64,000 nucleotides of DNA from Heliocidaris erythrogramma (GCA_025617745.1 CM046863.1:57363829-57427828), one strand, 5' to 3'; shown: positions 32,441-44,708, numbered from the stretch's first letter. Numbers and translations are program-made. The notes: generated from the sequence alone by a model not told the origin.

Positions 32441-33967
32441 GGCCCGTATTCTATAAACTACTTAAGAATGGTATTTATGAACTTTTTCTTAAGAAAAAAA
32501 TCTTCAAAATGCGTATTCAATATAAATATATTTGATAAGAACCAGGATTTAGTAAACGGGGGGGGGGGGGGGGGGCACACACCAAAAAAAAAGGCCCTTT
32601 CCCTCAAAAATTCTCTGACAAGCCACTCCCACCCCCCCCCCCCCCCCACACCAAAAAAAGGTCCTCGGCATTTCAGTGTGTCTCCTTTTCACTCCAAAAT
32701 TCTCTGACAAGCAAAAAAAAAAAGGTCCTCAGTATTTTTGTGTCTCTCCGGACAAGCAAACAAAAAAAGGCATCCGCCACTGAGTAAGGTATAAATCTTA
32801 GATTTTTTCCAAGTCAAAAATCTTAAAGTAAAATTCTTAAGTGTTCTACCCTATACTTTAGCATGCTATACTAGGGAGGATCCCGGGGGAGGATGCTTAA
32901 ATGGTCCGCTGGGATGCTGACAGCGTTAGCTATGACTATGATAAAAACATACGAATACACCTTCCATGAATTCACGTTTCGCAGGTTTTAGACTTTAGTT
33001 GACCTATACATAGATCTATGCGTGAGCTAGCTGTGCGCGCCGCGCCGTGAAGCGCAGTCGCGCGTCGACAGTCGGCATACGCGCATTGTGGAATTTTGTA
33101 CCACAAAAATGATATGATATAGAGAGCCGCGCCTAACTGTTAGGCCCTATATAATATATAGCACAGGTCCGATCGACTCGACATAATTATAACACTGACT
33201 GCCATATCCAGAGGTGAGATAAAAATGTGTTTAATCGTTCGGGCTTCGTGGCAGCGTCCCGGGGCTAGACTGAGACCTGAGGCCTGAGGCTGAGATCTAC
33301 AGTAGATCTAACGCCAACTTTTATAGATCAGTTAGCCTAACTAGCCTAGGCCTAGTTAAATAGAGGATTGGGCTAGCAGGCCGCCGATGTACAGTGCTAG
33401 CCCTAGTTGGGCGATCAACGGGACTAGCTAGCTTCGTGGAGCCTAGCCGAGGCCTGCCTAAAGGCTAAGTCTAAAATAGCAATTTAGGTATAGCCTACAA
33501 TGTAGGCTCTTCTAAATTGTGAAAAGGAGAAGTACAGTGGCCTAGAGTAGACTCTAGACGGTGGATATAGGTCCAGGAGAGGGGGCTTGAGCCTTAACTG
33601 TTCCAAGGCATAGGCATAGGTAGCACTAGCCTAGTTAGGCCTAGGCCTAGGCTAACTAAATCTAGTGCAGTCGGTCAAGCCCAAAATTATGAGCATAATC
33701 ATTTCTGTTAGGTTCTCCCATATATGTTTTGTGTATAATTTTCCTACGGTACGATTTTCATTTTAAAACGCAAAATGCATAGGCAAATTTTGGCTGCAGT
33801 CGTGTCACTCGAATCTGCTATCTGACTAGACATAGTGATGTCACTGAATCTAAGAAATTTGTTTAACCTGTCGGTGGTTAACTTTTTTAGATTATTTCTT
33901 TAACAGATTCTTAGAATTTTGTCTTAAACTTTAGAAAAATGTCTTAGAAGTTTATTGAATACGGCCC
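32441..33967. mobile_element. 1.5-kb TIR element with GGCCCGTATTCT ends
   Basis: The left end is GGCCCGTATTCTATAAACT and the right end is the inverse, GGGCCGTATTCAATAAACT, with further TTAAGAA/TTAAAGT subterminal words. CTG (possibly CCTG) flanks both sides. The paralogous intron at about 30232 joins the two flanks (CCACC/AGAAATCCATAAACTT) without the insert. The interior is rich in CTAGGCCTAGG words, like the element at 8676-10489. It contains a nested poly-G/C element (about 32540-32783) and no transposase. Confidence 0.8.
32540..32783. mobile_element. Poly-G/C element nested in the 32.4-kb TIR element
   Basis: Two C/G homopolymers (32560-32576, 32633-32647) and three copies of a TCTCTGACAAGC or CCGGACAAGC phrase end at GGCATCCGCCACTGA. 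The phrase TCCCTGACAAGCCAC recurs at 63748, linking it to the element there. Confidence 0.55.
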
Positions 33968-34365
33968 CTGAAATCCATAAACTTTGAAGAGTTACAGAAA
34001 ATATCACAAGAAGAGTAGGCTACTATAAAAACAATCGCAAAAAAAATGAACAATTTTGGAGAAAGTAAGTCTAACTCTAAGAGATTATTCTGTTCAAGTT
34101 TTTAATAGAAGAAATGAGCTTACATTTTCATTGGCATTATATTTACAAAGTCAAAGCAATGGGCATGATATGCAGTCGTGAAATAGGTATCGTTTTTCAT
34201 ACACTTTGTGTCAGAAAACTTGGTCATGTAAATGCTCATTAATTGCATGCTTGTCCATTACAATCACCCTCCATACCATCTCCATCCAAACCACCTGTTC
34301 ATTGTACATTTCATCCCATTGTCATGTTCCATCCATACACTCAATGTTCAGTCAATGTTCTATGT

Positions 34366-36429
34366 GGTCAATTCCAGCGTAACGGACATGACATTCAGAC
34401 AGTTTTTTGTAATTCAAAACATCACACAATAGAATTGGCAGTCTCCAAACAATTTTTATTGAGTTTATCAGACACATTTGACTATCAGGGATATACTCAT
34501 GAAATTCCACATCATTTTATTGAACGGTTGTGGAGAAAATGCACTCGTGAGCGTAACGGACATGACACAAAATGGACAAGGCTTTTTAACCTACTTTTTA
34601 TTATGAAAATTCCTGTGAGTTTTGGGATAGAATGAACCTGGTTTGGGTATTAATTAAAACTTAAAGTCATGCTGTAATCATAAATTCATGTTTGAGATTA
34701 GTTTTACATTGCATTCTTTTTTTATAGCTCAAAATGTAGCGTAACGGACATGACGCATTGAGCGTAACGGACATGACAGTTTTGTCCACTTTTTGTGAGC
34801 GGACATATTTGTTTTATTACGAGATATGGCAGATATTTTAATGTTCATATAGTAAGGTTGAAAGATAGGGACACACATCATAACTGGTATTCTGTACTAT
34901 CTCATATATTTCTGTAATTTTAGAAGGGTTGGTTTTTCAATGTTTACACAAGATATAAAAAATAAAGCAAACTTGCTTCTGCACCAGCTAGCTACAATTT
35001 ATGATACATTTTAGTTAATACTACCCTCCATACCAAAACAGAACAAATTATTAGTTGATGCTATGGTGTTTTCTCCTTTATAGGCTAATATTTCTCAGAT
35101 AGTATTAATATGCTAGCGTAACGGACATGACACCCTTGTGAAGAGAACCATATCTTCACTTCTTTCTTTCAAAAAAACATTTGGCATAAAAAAGACAAAA
35201 CTAACAGCTCAGTACTACTACCAAATGTTAAATAGTAACACATCTAAGTTCTTTTTTGCAGGTTTTAGTGATCTAACAACTATACTACAATGCATGGAAT
35301 ATAATGCTTAGAGTACCACAACAACATACAACAAAGTAGAGCACGTCTCAAGCTTTGAGGCAAAGAAAACTTAATGAACCAGACCTGATCAAAAGTTTGA
35401 ACATATCATGAAAATGTCTTGAATGATTCACATCAGTTTTAAAGAAAGAAAGTTAACTACATGTATCTGCAACATGCACTAAAGCAGTTCCACAAAACCA
35501 GTGTCATTATGAAATGAGGTCTAAGTTATCATGGAAAAGTGCTAGGGAGATGGCCAATAGTGGAACTGCATTGTCTTGGCTTCAGTAATCCACTATGTAA
35601 ATAAACAGGGACATACCTGCTGCTGCATGTTGGTCATCAATCATGATCAAGATGTTGGAATGGGATTACATAACAGGGCTAGCAAGATCATCTGAAATCT
35701 ACAGACTTCCATGGGTAAACTGGAAAATCTGCTTGTTGTTGTGTCTTAAATATAACAAGCAGATTTATATTTATGAGTCACTAGTATCTAGAAACATCCC
35801 ACTATCCTCAAGCAATTGAAAATAATAATCAATCTATTAAATGGAGCCCACAATGTGGTTTCTGCCACTTGTCGTATATAAAGTGTCATGTCCGTTACGC
35901 CATTTGCTTGAAAACTGACAGTGGTAAGGAAAAATGGTTGCTACACATGTAAGGGGATTTAGTTCTAACGTAGAAACTGAATTTACAGTAACCAAATACA
36001 AATTTCCTGTTGGCTATGAAAACTTTAAGTGAAAAACGTAACGGACATGACACTTCTAATGATAAAGAAATCACACAATTTTGAGGATCAATGCCTCGAA
36101 AATTGATGAATGATATAAACATTCATTGTGATTTTCTGTTGATATGTACACTGAACTGTTTAAAAGTTGAAGGAGACCTCCAGTAGATTTTAGGCCTTCA
36201 TTAGAGACAGGAAGAATAAACTCTTCAAAAATAGCCACATTTTTGTGTTATTGCGATACATCATATTAGATTTTCACTGGTGGAAAAAAATACGAAAATT
36301 TGTCAGTTTAATGATTTGTCTATTGGAAAATTAACATTTATACATTACTTTTCAAGAATATTTGAGAGTTTAAGTGCAATTGCAAACTTCATTTTTTTAC
36401 TAAAGTGAACATTTTTCATGGAATTGCCC
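34366..36429. mobile_element. 2.06-kb element with seven dispersed GCGTAACGGACATGACA motifs
   Basis: The left end is GGTCAATTCCA and the right end, inverted, is GGGCAATTCCA. ATGT flanks both sides (34362-34365, 36430-36433). The 17-mer occurs at 34377, 34551, 34739 (ends GACG), 34761, 35116, 36037 (lacks the first G) on + and at 35884-35900 on minus. Spacing is irregular (23 to 769 bases) and the sequence between copies is ordinary AT-rich DNA, so this is not a tandem repeat. No open frame of note. It sits in an intron of the duplicated gene. Confidence 0.7.
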
Positions 36430-36755
36430 ATGTATACACCCAATGTACATTGTATTCAAGTTATACACACTACGTGTCATGCTCATTGTCAAACACATTG
36501 CATAATGCTATCACTCTCTCACATACATACACACTACCCTGCATCTCTCTCGTGACTTTGACTTTGAGTTTGATATACTATGGGAGTATTTTAATTCATA
36601 TGCTTTACTAATAAGTTTTATGTTCTTCTTCTTCTCTTTTCTTTTTCTTCGTGATTCTTATTATAATTGTTACCATCCGTACTATCACTCTAGAAGTTGA
36701 AATATTTTATTACCGGCTGTCTTGTTTTTCTTCATCTTTCTCCTAAATGCTATAG

Positions 36756-36795
36756 GTTTTCTGGATCGCTGAACTCGGACAGACGCGTATCAAAT
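36756..36795 (+). CDS. 40-nt partner exon, cassette C
   Basis: The acceptor is GCTATAG and the donor GTAAGTAG. It encodes the split codon plus FSGSLNSDRRVSN, identical in protein to cassette A. Confidence 0.7.
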
Positions 36796-37218
36796 GTAAG
36801 TAGGCCTGATAGGCCTCATTGTTTAGAAATGTTCAACAAAAGCAATTTATACATTCCGCCTTATGAAAGTTACAGCAAAATAAATTATATTTCTTCCTTA
36901 TTTATTGCATTGTGCAAATGGCCTAATTCATACTACAATTAAATGGCAATTTCCAAAAGACGTCAGTAAAAGAATTGTGAATGGCTATTAAAGTTACCCC
37001 TCCCCCCCCCCAAAAAAAAAAAATTAAATAAATAAATAAAATGAAATAAATAAAACAATAAAATTCATACAAAATGACTTTAAAAAATAATACGATCTAG
37101 TAGTTGTAAAGCGTATGTTTTGTCCATGATCGATAGTGAAAGCAAGAGATTGTATGTAACTCCCTAGATTGCATATGATGTAAAATTGACGCATTCATTT
37201 TATTGTATTTCGTTACAG

Positions 37219-37736
37219 ATCCGTATGTTAACGATTAGGGACTGCCATCTATCTGCTGAGATGACCACCAGGTTGTGGCCCTGCCTCAGATCCTTCACCT
37301 CACTGTCCAAGCTTACTATCTCAGACTCCTCTCTCAGTTTCTCTCCATCTCCTCCTGAGCTTCCATCCATCACAGAGCTGATAGCTGAGAGAGTGACGTC
37401 ACAAAGCTACGAAGGTCTGCTCTCATCGATACCTGGCTTGAAAGAGATCGATATCACTATCGATGATGCAGAGAGAGACATACCTCAGATCACGGCTGGT
37501 CTTCGTCTGACCGGGGGACAGCAGCTCACAGACATCTGCCTTATAGCACCGGACTCACTCCCATCAGAGAAGAAGAATGTATCGAGAGAGACGATGAGAG
37601 GACTGGGTCTTCTGATCAGAGAACAAACCAACAACCTACAGTGGCTGCGTGTGTACGGGGTGGAGTGCACAGACGAGGAAGACTTGGTTTACCTCGTCGA
37701 GTGCTGCAGACATGTGAAGACGATGAAATACGTATG
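37219..37736 (+). CDS. LRR-like exon, copy 4 (518 nt), diverged 3' end
   Basis: The acceptor is CGTTACAG and the donor GTAAGTT. It opens like copies 2 and 3 (I-R-M-LTIRDCHLS) but its last third differs: after RGLGLLI it reads EQTNNLQWLRVYGVEC and LVYLVECCRHVKTMKYV, with regular leucine spacing, instead of the SGPEEK ending. Length is 172 codons plus 2 nt, so phase is unchanged. This version may be closer to the ancestral LRR, or the ends may have been exchanged by gene conversion. Confidence 0.75.
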
Positions 37737-37740
37737 GTAA

Positions 37741-37994
37741 GTTATTGTTCAACTCATAATATAAAATAGATTGTATGAGATGATTCTATTCCGTTTTCTA
37801 CAGTACTAACGCGTATTATGAATGCAATAAAAGCGATGAATAGTTTCGACGTGGATGTAGCCTCCTAGTTTTATGTTGATTTTTGTTTATTACAAAAATA
37901 AATTATTTCTCCGTATTGTTATATTCTTATTTCAATGTGCACTAGTATTAGTATAATCTGAATGTAAATTGAGCAAAATAAACTTACATTTAGG
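37741..37994. other. Intron after copy 4
   Basis: AT-rich; nothing recognised. Confidence 0.4.
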
Positions 37995-39800
37995 TGACTA
38001 TAATTAGATCTATTATAATAATTTTAATTTTATTTTATTGTTATTATTATTATCATTATCATTAAGAGTATTACCATTATAGGTTTTCCGTTCATTGCAA
38101 TCATTTTGGACACTCAAATTTATAATTCAAATTAACGCAAATGTCGCTCTTGGACGAATTCTGTAATTGAAATTAAGAATGCAAACATTCAAATTCCACG
38201 AGTCAACCAAACATACATTCAGTTTACAAATTCGTGCATGCCGGTCTTTTGATATCAGTGCATGCAAGTTAACACGTTCGGTTTACTGTGTTAACTTGAA
38301 CGCGCAGATCTAATATAAAAGAGCTCGCATTTGCAAGTTGAATTCACATTATGTGAATTTGTTTTCCTGTTGTTTAATTTGAATGCTCGGCCCGGATTCT
38401 TACTTTGAACAATTCTTTCTTGGTCGACATTTACGTTACGTTGAATGGACGAAATATGAATGTGAATGACCAAATGATTAAAGTGGCCGGGAAAACCATA
38501 TTAATATCATTAGTAGTAGTAATAGTAGTAGTGTTATTATTATTATTATCAGCATCATCATACACATTATCATTATTATTATTATTTATGTTTCCACGAT
38601 TTCTTTTGTAAGCGCAATGTTATTCTAGTCTATCAAATGATCTAACTAAAACATAATCCCCGAGTACAGTACATTATTCAAGCTCTTTTAATATGGCTTC
38701 AAAGAAAATATAGGTCACTTTTAAAGGTCATTCGCCTGACGCTCTGAGATTAGAAAACGATAAAGGAAAGAGAAGTGCATGATATAGATCTAGACACTGT
38801 AGATCAGCACTGTTGATCAGCGATGTTGATTTCATGCCCTGTGAGAGCGAAATTTGCGGAAGCAACACCAAATGCGAAAATCTGATTGAAAATTTCCAGT
38901 ATCCACGTGTTACATTCACAACTGATAACCTAAAATCATGATTCGATGAAGATACACGTAGGCCTATTAAGAAAGAAGAAACTCAGTAATTATACAATAA
39001 TAAGATTTATTATCATCATTTTAGTTTTATTTTATTGTTATTATTATTACTATTATTATTTTAATATATTTTCCGGTCAATGCAATCATTTGGTCACTCA
39101 AATTTATAATTCAATTTTAACACAAATATCGCTCTTTGACGAATTCTGTAATACAAATTAAGAATCCAAACATTCAAATTCCACGAGTCAACCTAACATG
39201 CATTCAGTTTACAAATTCGTGTATGCCGGTCTTTTGAGATCAGTGCATGCAAGTTAACACGTTCGGTTTACTGTGTTAACTTGAATGCGCAGATAGAAGT
39301 GCTCGCATTTACAAGTTGAATTCACATTATGTGAATTTGTTTTCCTGTTGTTTAATTTGAATGCTCGGCCCAGATTCTTACTTTGAACAATTCTTTCTCG
39401 GTCGACATTTAAGTTATGTTGAATGCACGAAATATGAATGTGAGTGACCAAATGAGAAAAGTGGCCGGGAAAACCAATATTAATACCATTAGTAGTAGTA
39501 CTAGTAGTAGTAGTAGTAGAAGTGTTATTGTTATTATCATTGTTATTATCATTATCAGCATAATCATCATACACATTATCATTATTATTATTTATGATTC
39601 CACGACTTCTTTTGTAAGCGCAATGTTATTCTAGTCTACATGTGAACGATCTAACTAAAACATAATCCCCGAGTACAGTACATTATTCAAGCTCTTTTAA
39701 TATGGCTTCAAAGAAAATATAGGTCACTTAAGGTCAATCGCCTGACGCTGTGGGATTAGAAAACGATAAAGGAAAGAGAAGTGCATGATATAGATCTAGA
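37995..39800 (+). repeat. Two-copy ~1.0-kb tandem duplication
   Basis: Sequence from about 37995-38790 recurs at about 38990-39795, including TTCACATTATGTGAA, CGGTCTTTTGA and CCCCGAGTACAGTACATTATT blocks, offset about 1 kb. Each copy carries a GTA/TTA microsatellite of different length. Copy 2 is cut at ATAGATCTAGAC by the hairpin-bearing element at 39801. No coding potential. Confidence 0.85.
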
Positions 39801-39966
39801 CGGCTTGTCTCGAATGGGTGGGTTGCGGGAGCGGGAACGGGCACACCCTTTCGAGACAAGCCCCCCCCCCCCCCGGTTATCTCGAATGGACGCGTTCCCA
39901 GCGAAAAGTTCAATGAACGCGCCACTTCGAGACAACCGGGGGGGGGGGGGGGGCTTTCCTCGAATG
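39801..39966. repeat. Two adjacent hairpins with TCTCGAATGG arms and C/G tracts
   Basis: Hairpin 1: GGCTTGTCTCGAATGGGTG pairs with CACCCTTTCGAGACAAGCC. Hairpin 2: CCGGTTATCTCGAATGG pairs with CACTTCGAGACAACCGG. A third CCTCGAATGGATG follows. A C tract lies between them and a G tract after. It appears to be a composite miniature element. Confidence 0.7.
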
Positions 39967-40434
39967 GATGTGTAGAGTAGACTTTTGTAACAGACGTTTT
40001 AGAAATTTTTGAAAAATGTACTCTTGCTGGTTTTTTGTTTTTCTTTTGTCTAAGATGTAGAAAATATAATAAAACAGTATCTAAAAAAAGCTTTTGACAA
40101 GGAAATCATTATTTGCGCAAAATAAATAGGAGAATAGAATAATTATGCATTAAAACACACGGGGACGATAGGGCAAGTGCCGTAGCTAGGATTTTTGTAT
40201 TTATTTATTTATTATTATTTTTGTTTGGCGTGACCTGGGCCCCGTAACATAAAGAGTGTTTAGCGATTAATCGCTAAACTCCGATCAAGCGCTAATGGTA
40301 AGGCTTTTGCTAAACAGTCGGGTAACGTCGCGTCGCGTTGGTAGAAATTTTCGAACATTTTTCAGGAAGGTGTCTTCAAGGGGACAAATTGAAAAAGAGT
40401 CCATCTCAGTATGATTTTTCCCGTTTTCAGGCTA

Positions 40435-42200
40435 AAACGACAAACAAGGGAATAAAGAAAACAATGGAAAGATAATGCAAAGAAAAACATGAACTATACA
40501 GAGAGAATAGAAGGGTAGGAGGGATGGAAGAAAATATGATGAAAGGAAACAAAGAATACAACAAAAGGAAAGTTGGAAAGTAAAAATAAGTGGATAAAAA
40601 CAAAGAATAACATAAAGAAAGATAGAGACATAAATGATAGAAGGATAAAGATATTAAGAGTAACATAAGGAAAGATAGAAGAGAAGATGATAATTTGAAT
40701 AAAGGAATAACATAACGAAAGAAAAGATGAAAGGAAAACAAAATGATAGGATAAAAGCAAAGAATGTTTTAAGGAAAGTAAGTAAAGATGGGAAGCAGAA
40801 AATGATTTTAAAAAGAATAATATGAAAGATAGAGAGAGAAATGATAGAAGGATAAAGATTAACGTGAGGAAGGTGGGGGAGAAAATGATAACAGGAAACA
40901 AAGAATATCATAACGAGAGGAAGGATGGAAAGATAATTGATAGAAGGATAAAAGCAAGAAATGACAAAGCGAGAGATAGAGAGAAAAATGATAAAAAGAT
41001 AAATATAAACATGAAGAAAGGTGGAAGAGAAGATGATAAAAGGGAACAAAGAATAAGAAAGTGAAGATGGAAACCAATAAAAAAAGAGGATAAAAAGACT
41101 AAATATAAACAGTAACATTATGAAAGATGGAAAACAAAATGATAAAAGCAATAAAAGAATAACGTAATGAAAGGAAAGGTGGAAAGAAAAATTAATAAAA
41201 GGATTAAAAATAACTGAATTAGTAATTACGCGATGCGTATTATGTCCCCGCCAGAAGTGTAGATCTGTGTTGGCTGTTAATGGCTGTTAATTTATGTAAT
41301 TTCTGATAGAACCTTGAAGATAAATGTGAGAAATGCATTTTCTATTGATTTTGAATAAATTACAATAAATTTGCATAATTAATGAATTTCAAAATTCTGT
41401 GTAGAGGTTTGACAGCCCCTATACCCAGCCCTATCAGATAAAACAATCAGATTCAAAATACGGTGTGAAATAGAGAAGTAGCATTTTTGGTCGATTTTGA
41501 ATAAATTTGCATAAATTTGCATAATTGATGAATTTCATGACTTTGTGTAGAAGTTTGGAAGCCCCCACTCAGCCCTATCAGATAAAACAACCAGAATCAA
41601 AATTGGCCTAGAAATGACGGAGAAGTAGCATTTTCTAACTTTTTGAGCACACACGGACGGACGGACGGACACACACACGCACACACGAACGGAGTTCGTT
41701 TCATAGTCCCCTCGCGAACTTCGTTCGGCGGGGACAAAAAAGAATAACACTACGAAAGATAGACTAAGGAATGATAGATGGATGAATATAAAGAGTAACA
41801 TAAAAGATGGAAGAACAGATAAAAGGAATCACAGAATAACATAACGAAAGTAAAGATGGAAAGCAAAAAAAAAAGTATCATTGGGAAAGAGGGAAGACAA
41901 GATGATACAAGGGATCAAAGAATAACATAATGAAAGGAAAGGTGGAAAGAAAAAAATTATAGGATAAAAAAAATTGCAGAAATCATAATTAATGTTTGAG
42001 ACAGAGTTCAAAAATCCTGTGTAGAATTTCTACGTATATCACTTAGCTCTACTGGATAAACCAAACAAAATTTAAAGAAATGAAATGAAGGAGAAAAGGC
42101 TTTTTTTTCGGGGGGGATTTGTACTAAAAAATTATCATAGTTAATATAAAGCAAACAAAATCAGATGAGAAAAGACAAAGATATGATAGAAGAATAAAGA
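40435..42200 (+). repeat. Purine-rich degenerate repeat array
   Basis: Phrases such as GAATAACATAACGAAAGGAA, AAGATGGAAAG and GATAGAAGGATAAA recur every 40-50 bases. The strand is almost pure purine over long stretches, giving meaningless Phe/Ser/Leu-rich frames on the other strand. It is interrupted by a MITE at 41243-41736. Confidence 0.75.
41243..41736. mobile_element. TIR element with TGTCCCCGCC ends and internal repeats
   Basis: The left end TGTCCCCGCC is mirrored by GGCGGGGACA at the right. Two ~170- to 200-bp internal units contain AATAAATTTGCATAATT.ATGAATTTCA, AGCCCTATCAGATAAAACAA and GAGAAGTAGCATTTT. A third decayed unit lies outside at about 41995-42095. A GGACGGAC/ACACAC run precedes the right end. 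No target duplication evident. Confidence 0.65.
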
Positions 42201-42836
42201 TTTAGAAATAGAGCTACATCCGCACACAGATTGGACGCTCATCATTCAACAAAACAAAATACAAAACAAGAAAAAGAATACAAAGAAAGTTTTCTTTTTG
42301 TCTATAATTGTTTAACATTATAACTCTTGTTAAATACCTCAGGATAAAATATGAAGATACATAAGCAGCTTGTGGCACACAGGCAAGAGAGACAAGTATG
42401 GCAGTAACTAGTTTTGGTAACTTCCTAACACACATATAATTGTACATCGACTGGACTCGACTCGGCTACTTCATGGACTGCAGAATAAGTTCAATATTGA
42501 AGGAAATGTTGGAGTTGTCACTGCCACAAATCTTACAGGGGAAACAATTGAAGCAACTGAGTTGAAGCATGAAAATCAGAGAAGCAGAATGGTACGAGTT
42601 TAAAAACAAGTCAAACAAAAAAGAAAGTTATGAATGTCTGAAAGTTAAGATTACCAATGTATGGAATATCCTCTTGACATCGTCACACATGGTGAATCCC
42701 ACCATCTGGTGTGTATAAATACACACACACACACGCATACATATATATATGAATAAAATAAGCCAAGACTTTCTTGACCATTGATTTACTTGATATATTA
42801 TCTAACCAAGACGGCCTGTCATGTTGGGCTTTTGCT
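42201..42836. other. Interior of the foldback, unassigned
   Basis: No gene; a short CA/TA microsatellite lies at 42720-42750. Confidence 0.4.
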
Positions 42837-42969
42837 AAACGGGAAAAATCATACTGAGATGGACTCTTTTTCAATTTGTTCCCTTGAAGACACCTTCCTG
42901 AAAAATGTTCGAAAATTTCTACCAACGCGACGCGACGTTACCCGACTGTTTAGCAAAAGCCAATGGTAA

Positions 42970-43814
42970 TCAATTGCTAAAATCCGTAACACAAAGCACC
43001 CCCCTTCAATCAAACGCTATTAGAGCTTGATTCATAGCGATCGATCGTTATTAATTTTTACATACATACACCCTCAAGCTGTTTCTGAATAAAACATGGA
43101 CAAATGTTTCCCATTGTTTTGTCTGTCGTTGTAATTGTACTCAACAGGACATTCACAGACACCATACAAAATACTTGTTAGTCTTTGTTTTTGGTTAGAA
43201 TCAAATGAATGTATGAGGTTGCATGAATTCATAATGGAATGTTCATTTAAAATTCAAAGGTCTGGTCGGGCAGACAGTCCAGAATAGAATGTTAATTCAC
43301 TGCGGCGTATTTTTTTTTACGGGGGGGGGGGGGGGGGGAGCACAAGATGGCCATGCCCCACCCCTTATTGGTGGGTGATAAGAATATAGGAAGATGAGTG
43401 AGGAAGATGAAAAAAAATTCCCGGGAAAATGTAAATAGGGGTCAAGTTTCGCAGACTCTGGTGGTTTCCTCCCCGGGGATAGGGGGGGGGGGGTTAATTT
43501 CCTAAATTGCCTGGATAGGGGGTCCAATATCTCAGAAAATTCCCCGGGATAGTGGGGTAAAACAAATTCCAAATTCTCCGGGATAGAGGGTCACTTTTGA
43601 AAAGGAGGTACGAGCATAGGCCTACCCCTTGTATGGGGAGTTGGGGGGGGGGGGGGGTACAAACGACCTTTTGATATGCGTTTTGACTTTTGATAGTGGG
43701 TATTGATAGAATGATAGTGGCATTAAAAGGTGTTTCTCACTTTGGAAAGATAATAAACACACCTTGGCTTAATATGTCAGCACATGTCTGTAACACAATT
43801 TCACAATATTTAAC
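42970..43814. other. Right-arm spacer with poly-G blocks
   Basis: Contains G tracts at about 43321-43339, 43483-43492 and 43642-43656 and repeated CCGGGATAG phrases (43455, 43545, 43579). No gene. Confidence 0.5.
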
Positions 43815-44049
43815 AGGTCACGCCAAAAAAATAAAAATAAATAAATAAAAAATCCTAGCTACGCCACTTGCCCTTTCGTCCCCGTGTGTTTTAATGCATA
43901 CTTATTCGATTCTCTTATTTATTTTGCAACATTTTGACCGAAATTTGTCAGTATGGTTGTACATTAAAAAGGTATAAAACTGACCAAAAATCCATCGGGA
44001 AGAGGGCGTAACACTTCCCTGAAAACCACAACAACAACACTATACCAAA

Positions 44050-44708
44050 GTGCCCTTTGACCAAGCCTCGCTGGATGTGGAGAAAAGACTTCTTATTTTA
44101 CATTCCAACCTTAATACGTCAAATGTTCTTTATTCAATTCCAATCAAACTTATGTAGTTCAAATTTGAGTATTTTTTCTTTCCTAATGTGCAATTTGGTG
44201 CAAAACGATAATTGCAGTCATGGCAGTAGTAAGTTCTTAAATTGTGAAAATTGTATTGCTCTCTCAAAATAGTTTACGAAGCAATTTCAAGATTTTGTAA
44301 CACACCCATTGTCCATCTTCACCGTCTTGACAATTAGGCATAATAGAAGATCTCGCAAGGTATTTGTGTAATTAACACATGAATGGTAGATTTCAGCATG
44401 GCAGTCACGTATAGTAATATAGCGAGCTGCTTTATTATGTCTTCTCAAACAGTTTGCAGTTGGACAAAAATGATTGAGTTTACAAAATCCTCTCAACATT
44501 TTTTGGCTACTTTTCAGAAAGCAATACAATTTTCACAATTTTATAACTTATGCATGAAATGGTAATTTCATATCAAATTTCACCCCGCTTTGTAAATTCG
44601 ACCTGAATTGAATTTAATCTTTTGAGTTATTATTAAGGTTGGAACATATAAAGCCTTTTCTCTACATCCAGAGCAATTTAGGGGCAGCAAAGCTTGGTCA
44701 AAGGGCAT
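44050..44708. mobile_element. 660-bp near-palindromic MITE (GTGCCCTTTGACCAAGC ends)
   Basis: GTGCCCTTTGACCAAGC on the left is mirrored by GCTTGGTCAAAGGGCAT on the right. Mirrored blocks continue inward (GGATGT.GAGAAAAG, TTCCAACCTTAATA, AAATTGTGAAAATTGTATTGCT) to a centre near 44380. Non-coding. Confidence 0.8.

Larger units (their letters stand above)
28128..37740 (+). repeat. Tandemly duplicated ~2.4-kb exon-intron unit
   Basis: The phrase GACATTGTAAAGCCTGGCC and following intron recur at 28124 and 30518, with a diverged form near 34190. Each is followed by a TTC-rich stretch, the 40-nt exon, a conserved intron and the large exon. Later insertions (32441-33967, 34366-36429) have stretched the third and fourth units. 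The paralogous introns allow direct empty-site comparisons. Confidence 0.8.
40117..43927. mobile_element. 3.8-kb foldback structure with two-step arms
   Basis: Outer arms 40117-40231 and 43815-43927 are inverted copies (GCATTAAAACACACGGGGAC, GTAGCTAGGATTTTT, GGCGTGACCTG). Inner arms 40302-40434 and 42837-42963 are also inverted copies (GTCGGGTAACGTCGCGTCGC, GGAAGGTGTCTTCAAGGGGA). About 850 bp of extra sequence separates inner and outer arms on the right only. The palindrome TTTAGCGATTAATCGCTAAA lies at 40259-40278. It probably represents one inverted-repeat element inserted into another. Confidence 0.7.

Noticed and set aside
34376-36052. Idea that the seven 17-mers are a CRISPR or a tandem satellite
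   Set aside because: Spacing varies from 23 to 769 bases, one copy is inverted, and the sequence between copies is unrelated.
40427-41151. Several overlapping Phe/Ser/Leu-rich minus-strand frames of 70-165 codons
   Set aside because: They are the pyrimidine complement of a purine-rich repeat; composition explains the open frames.
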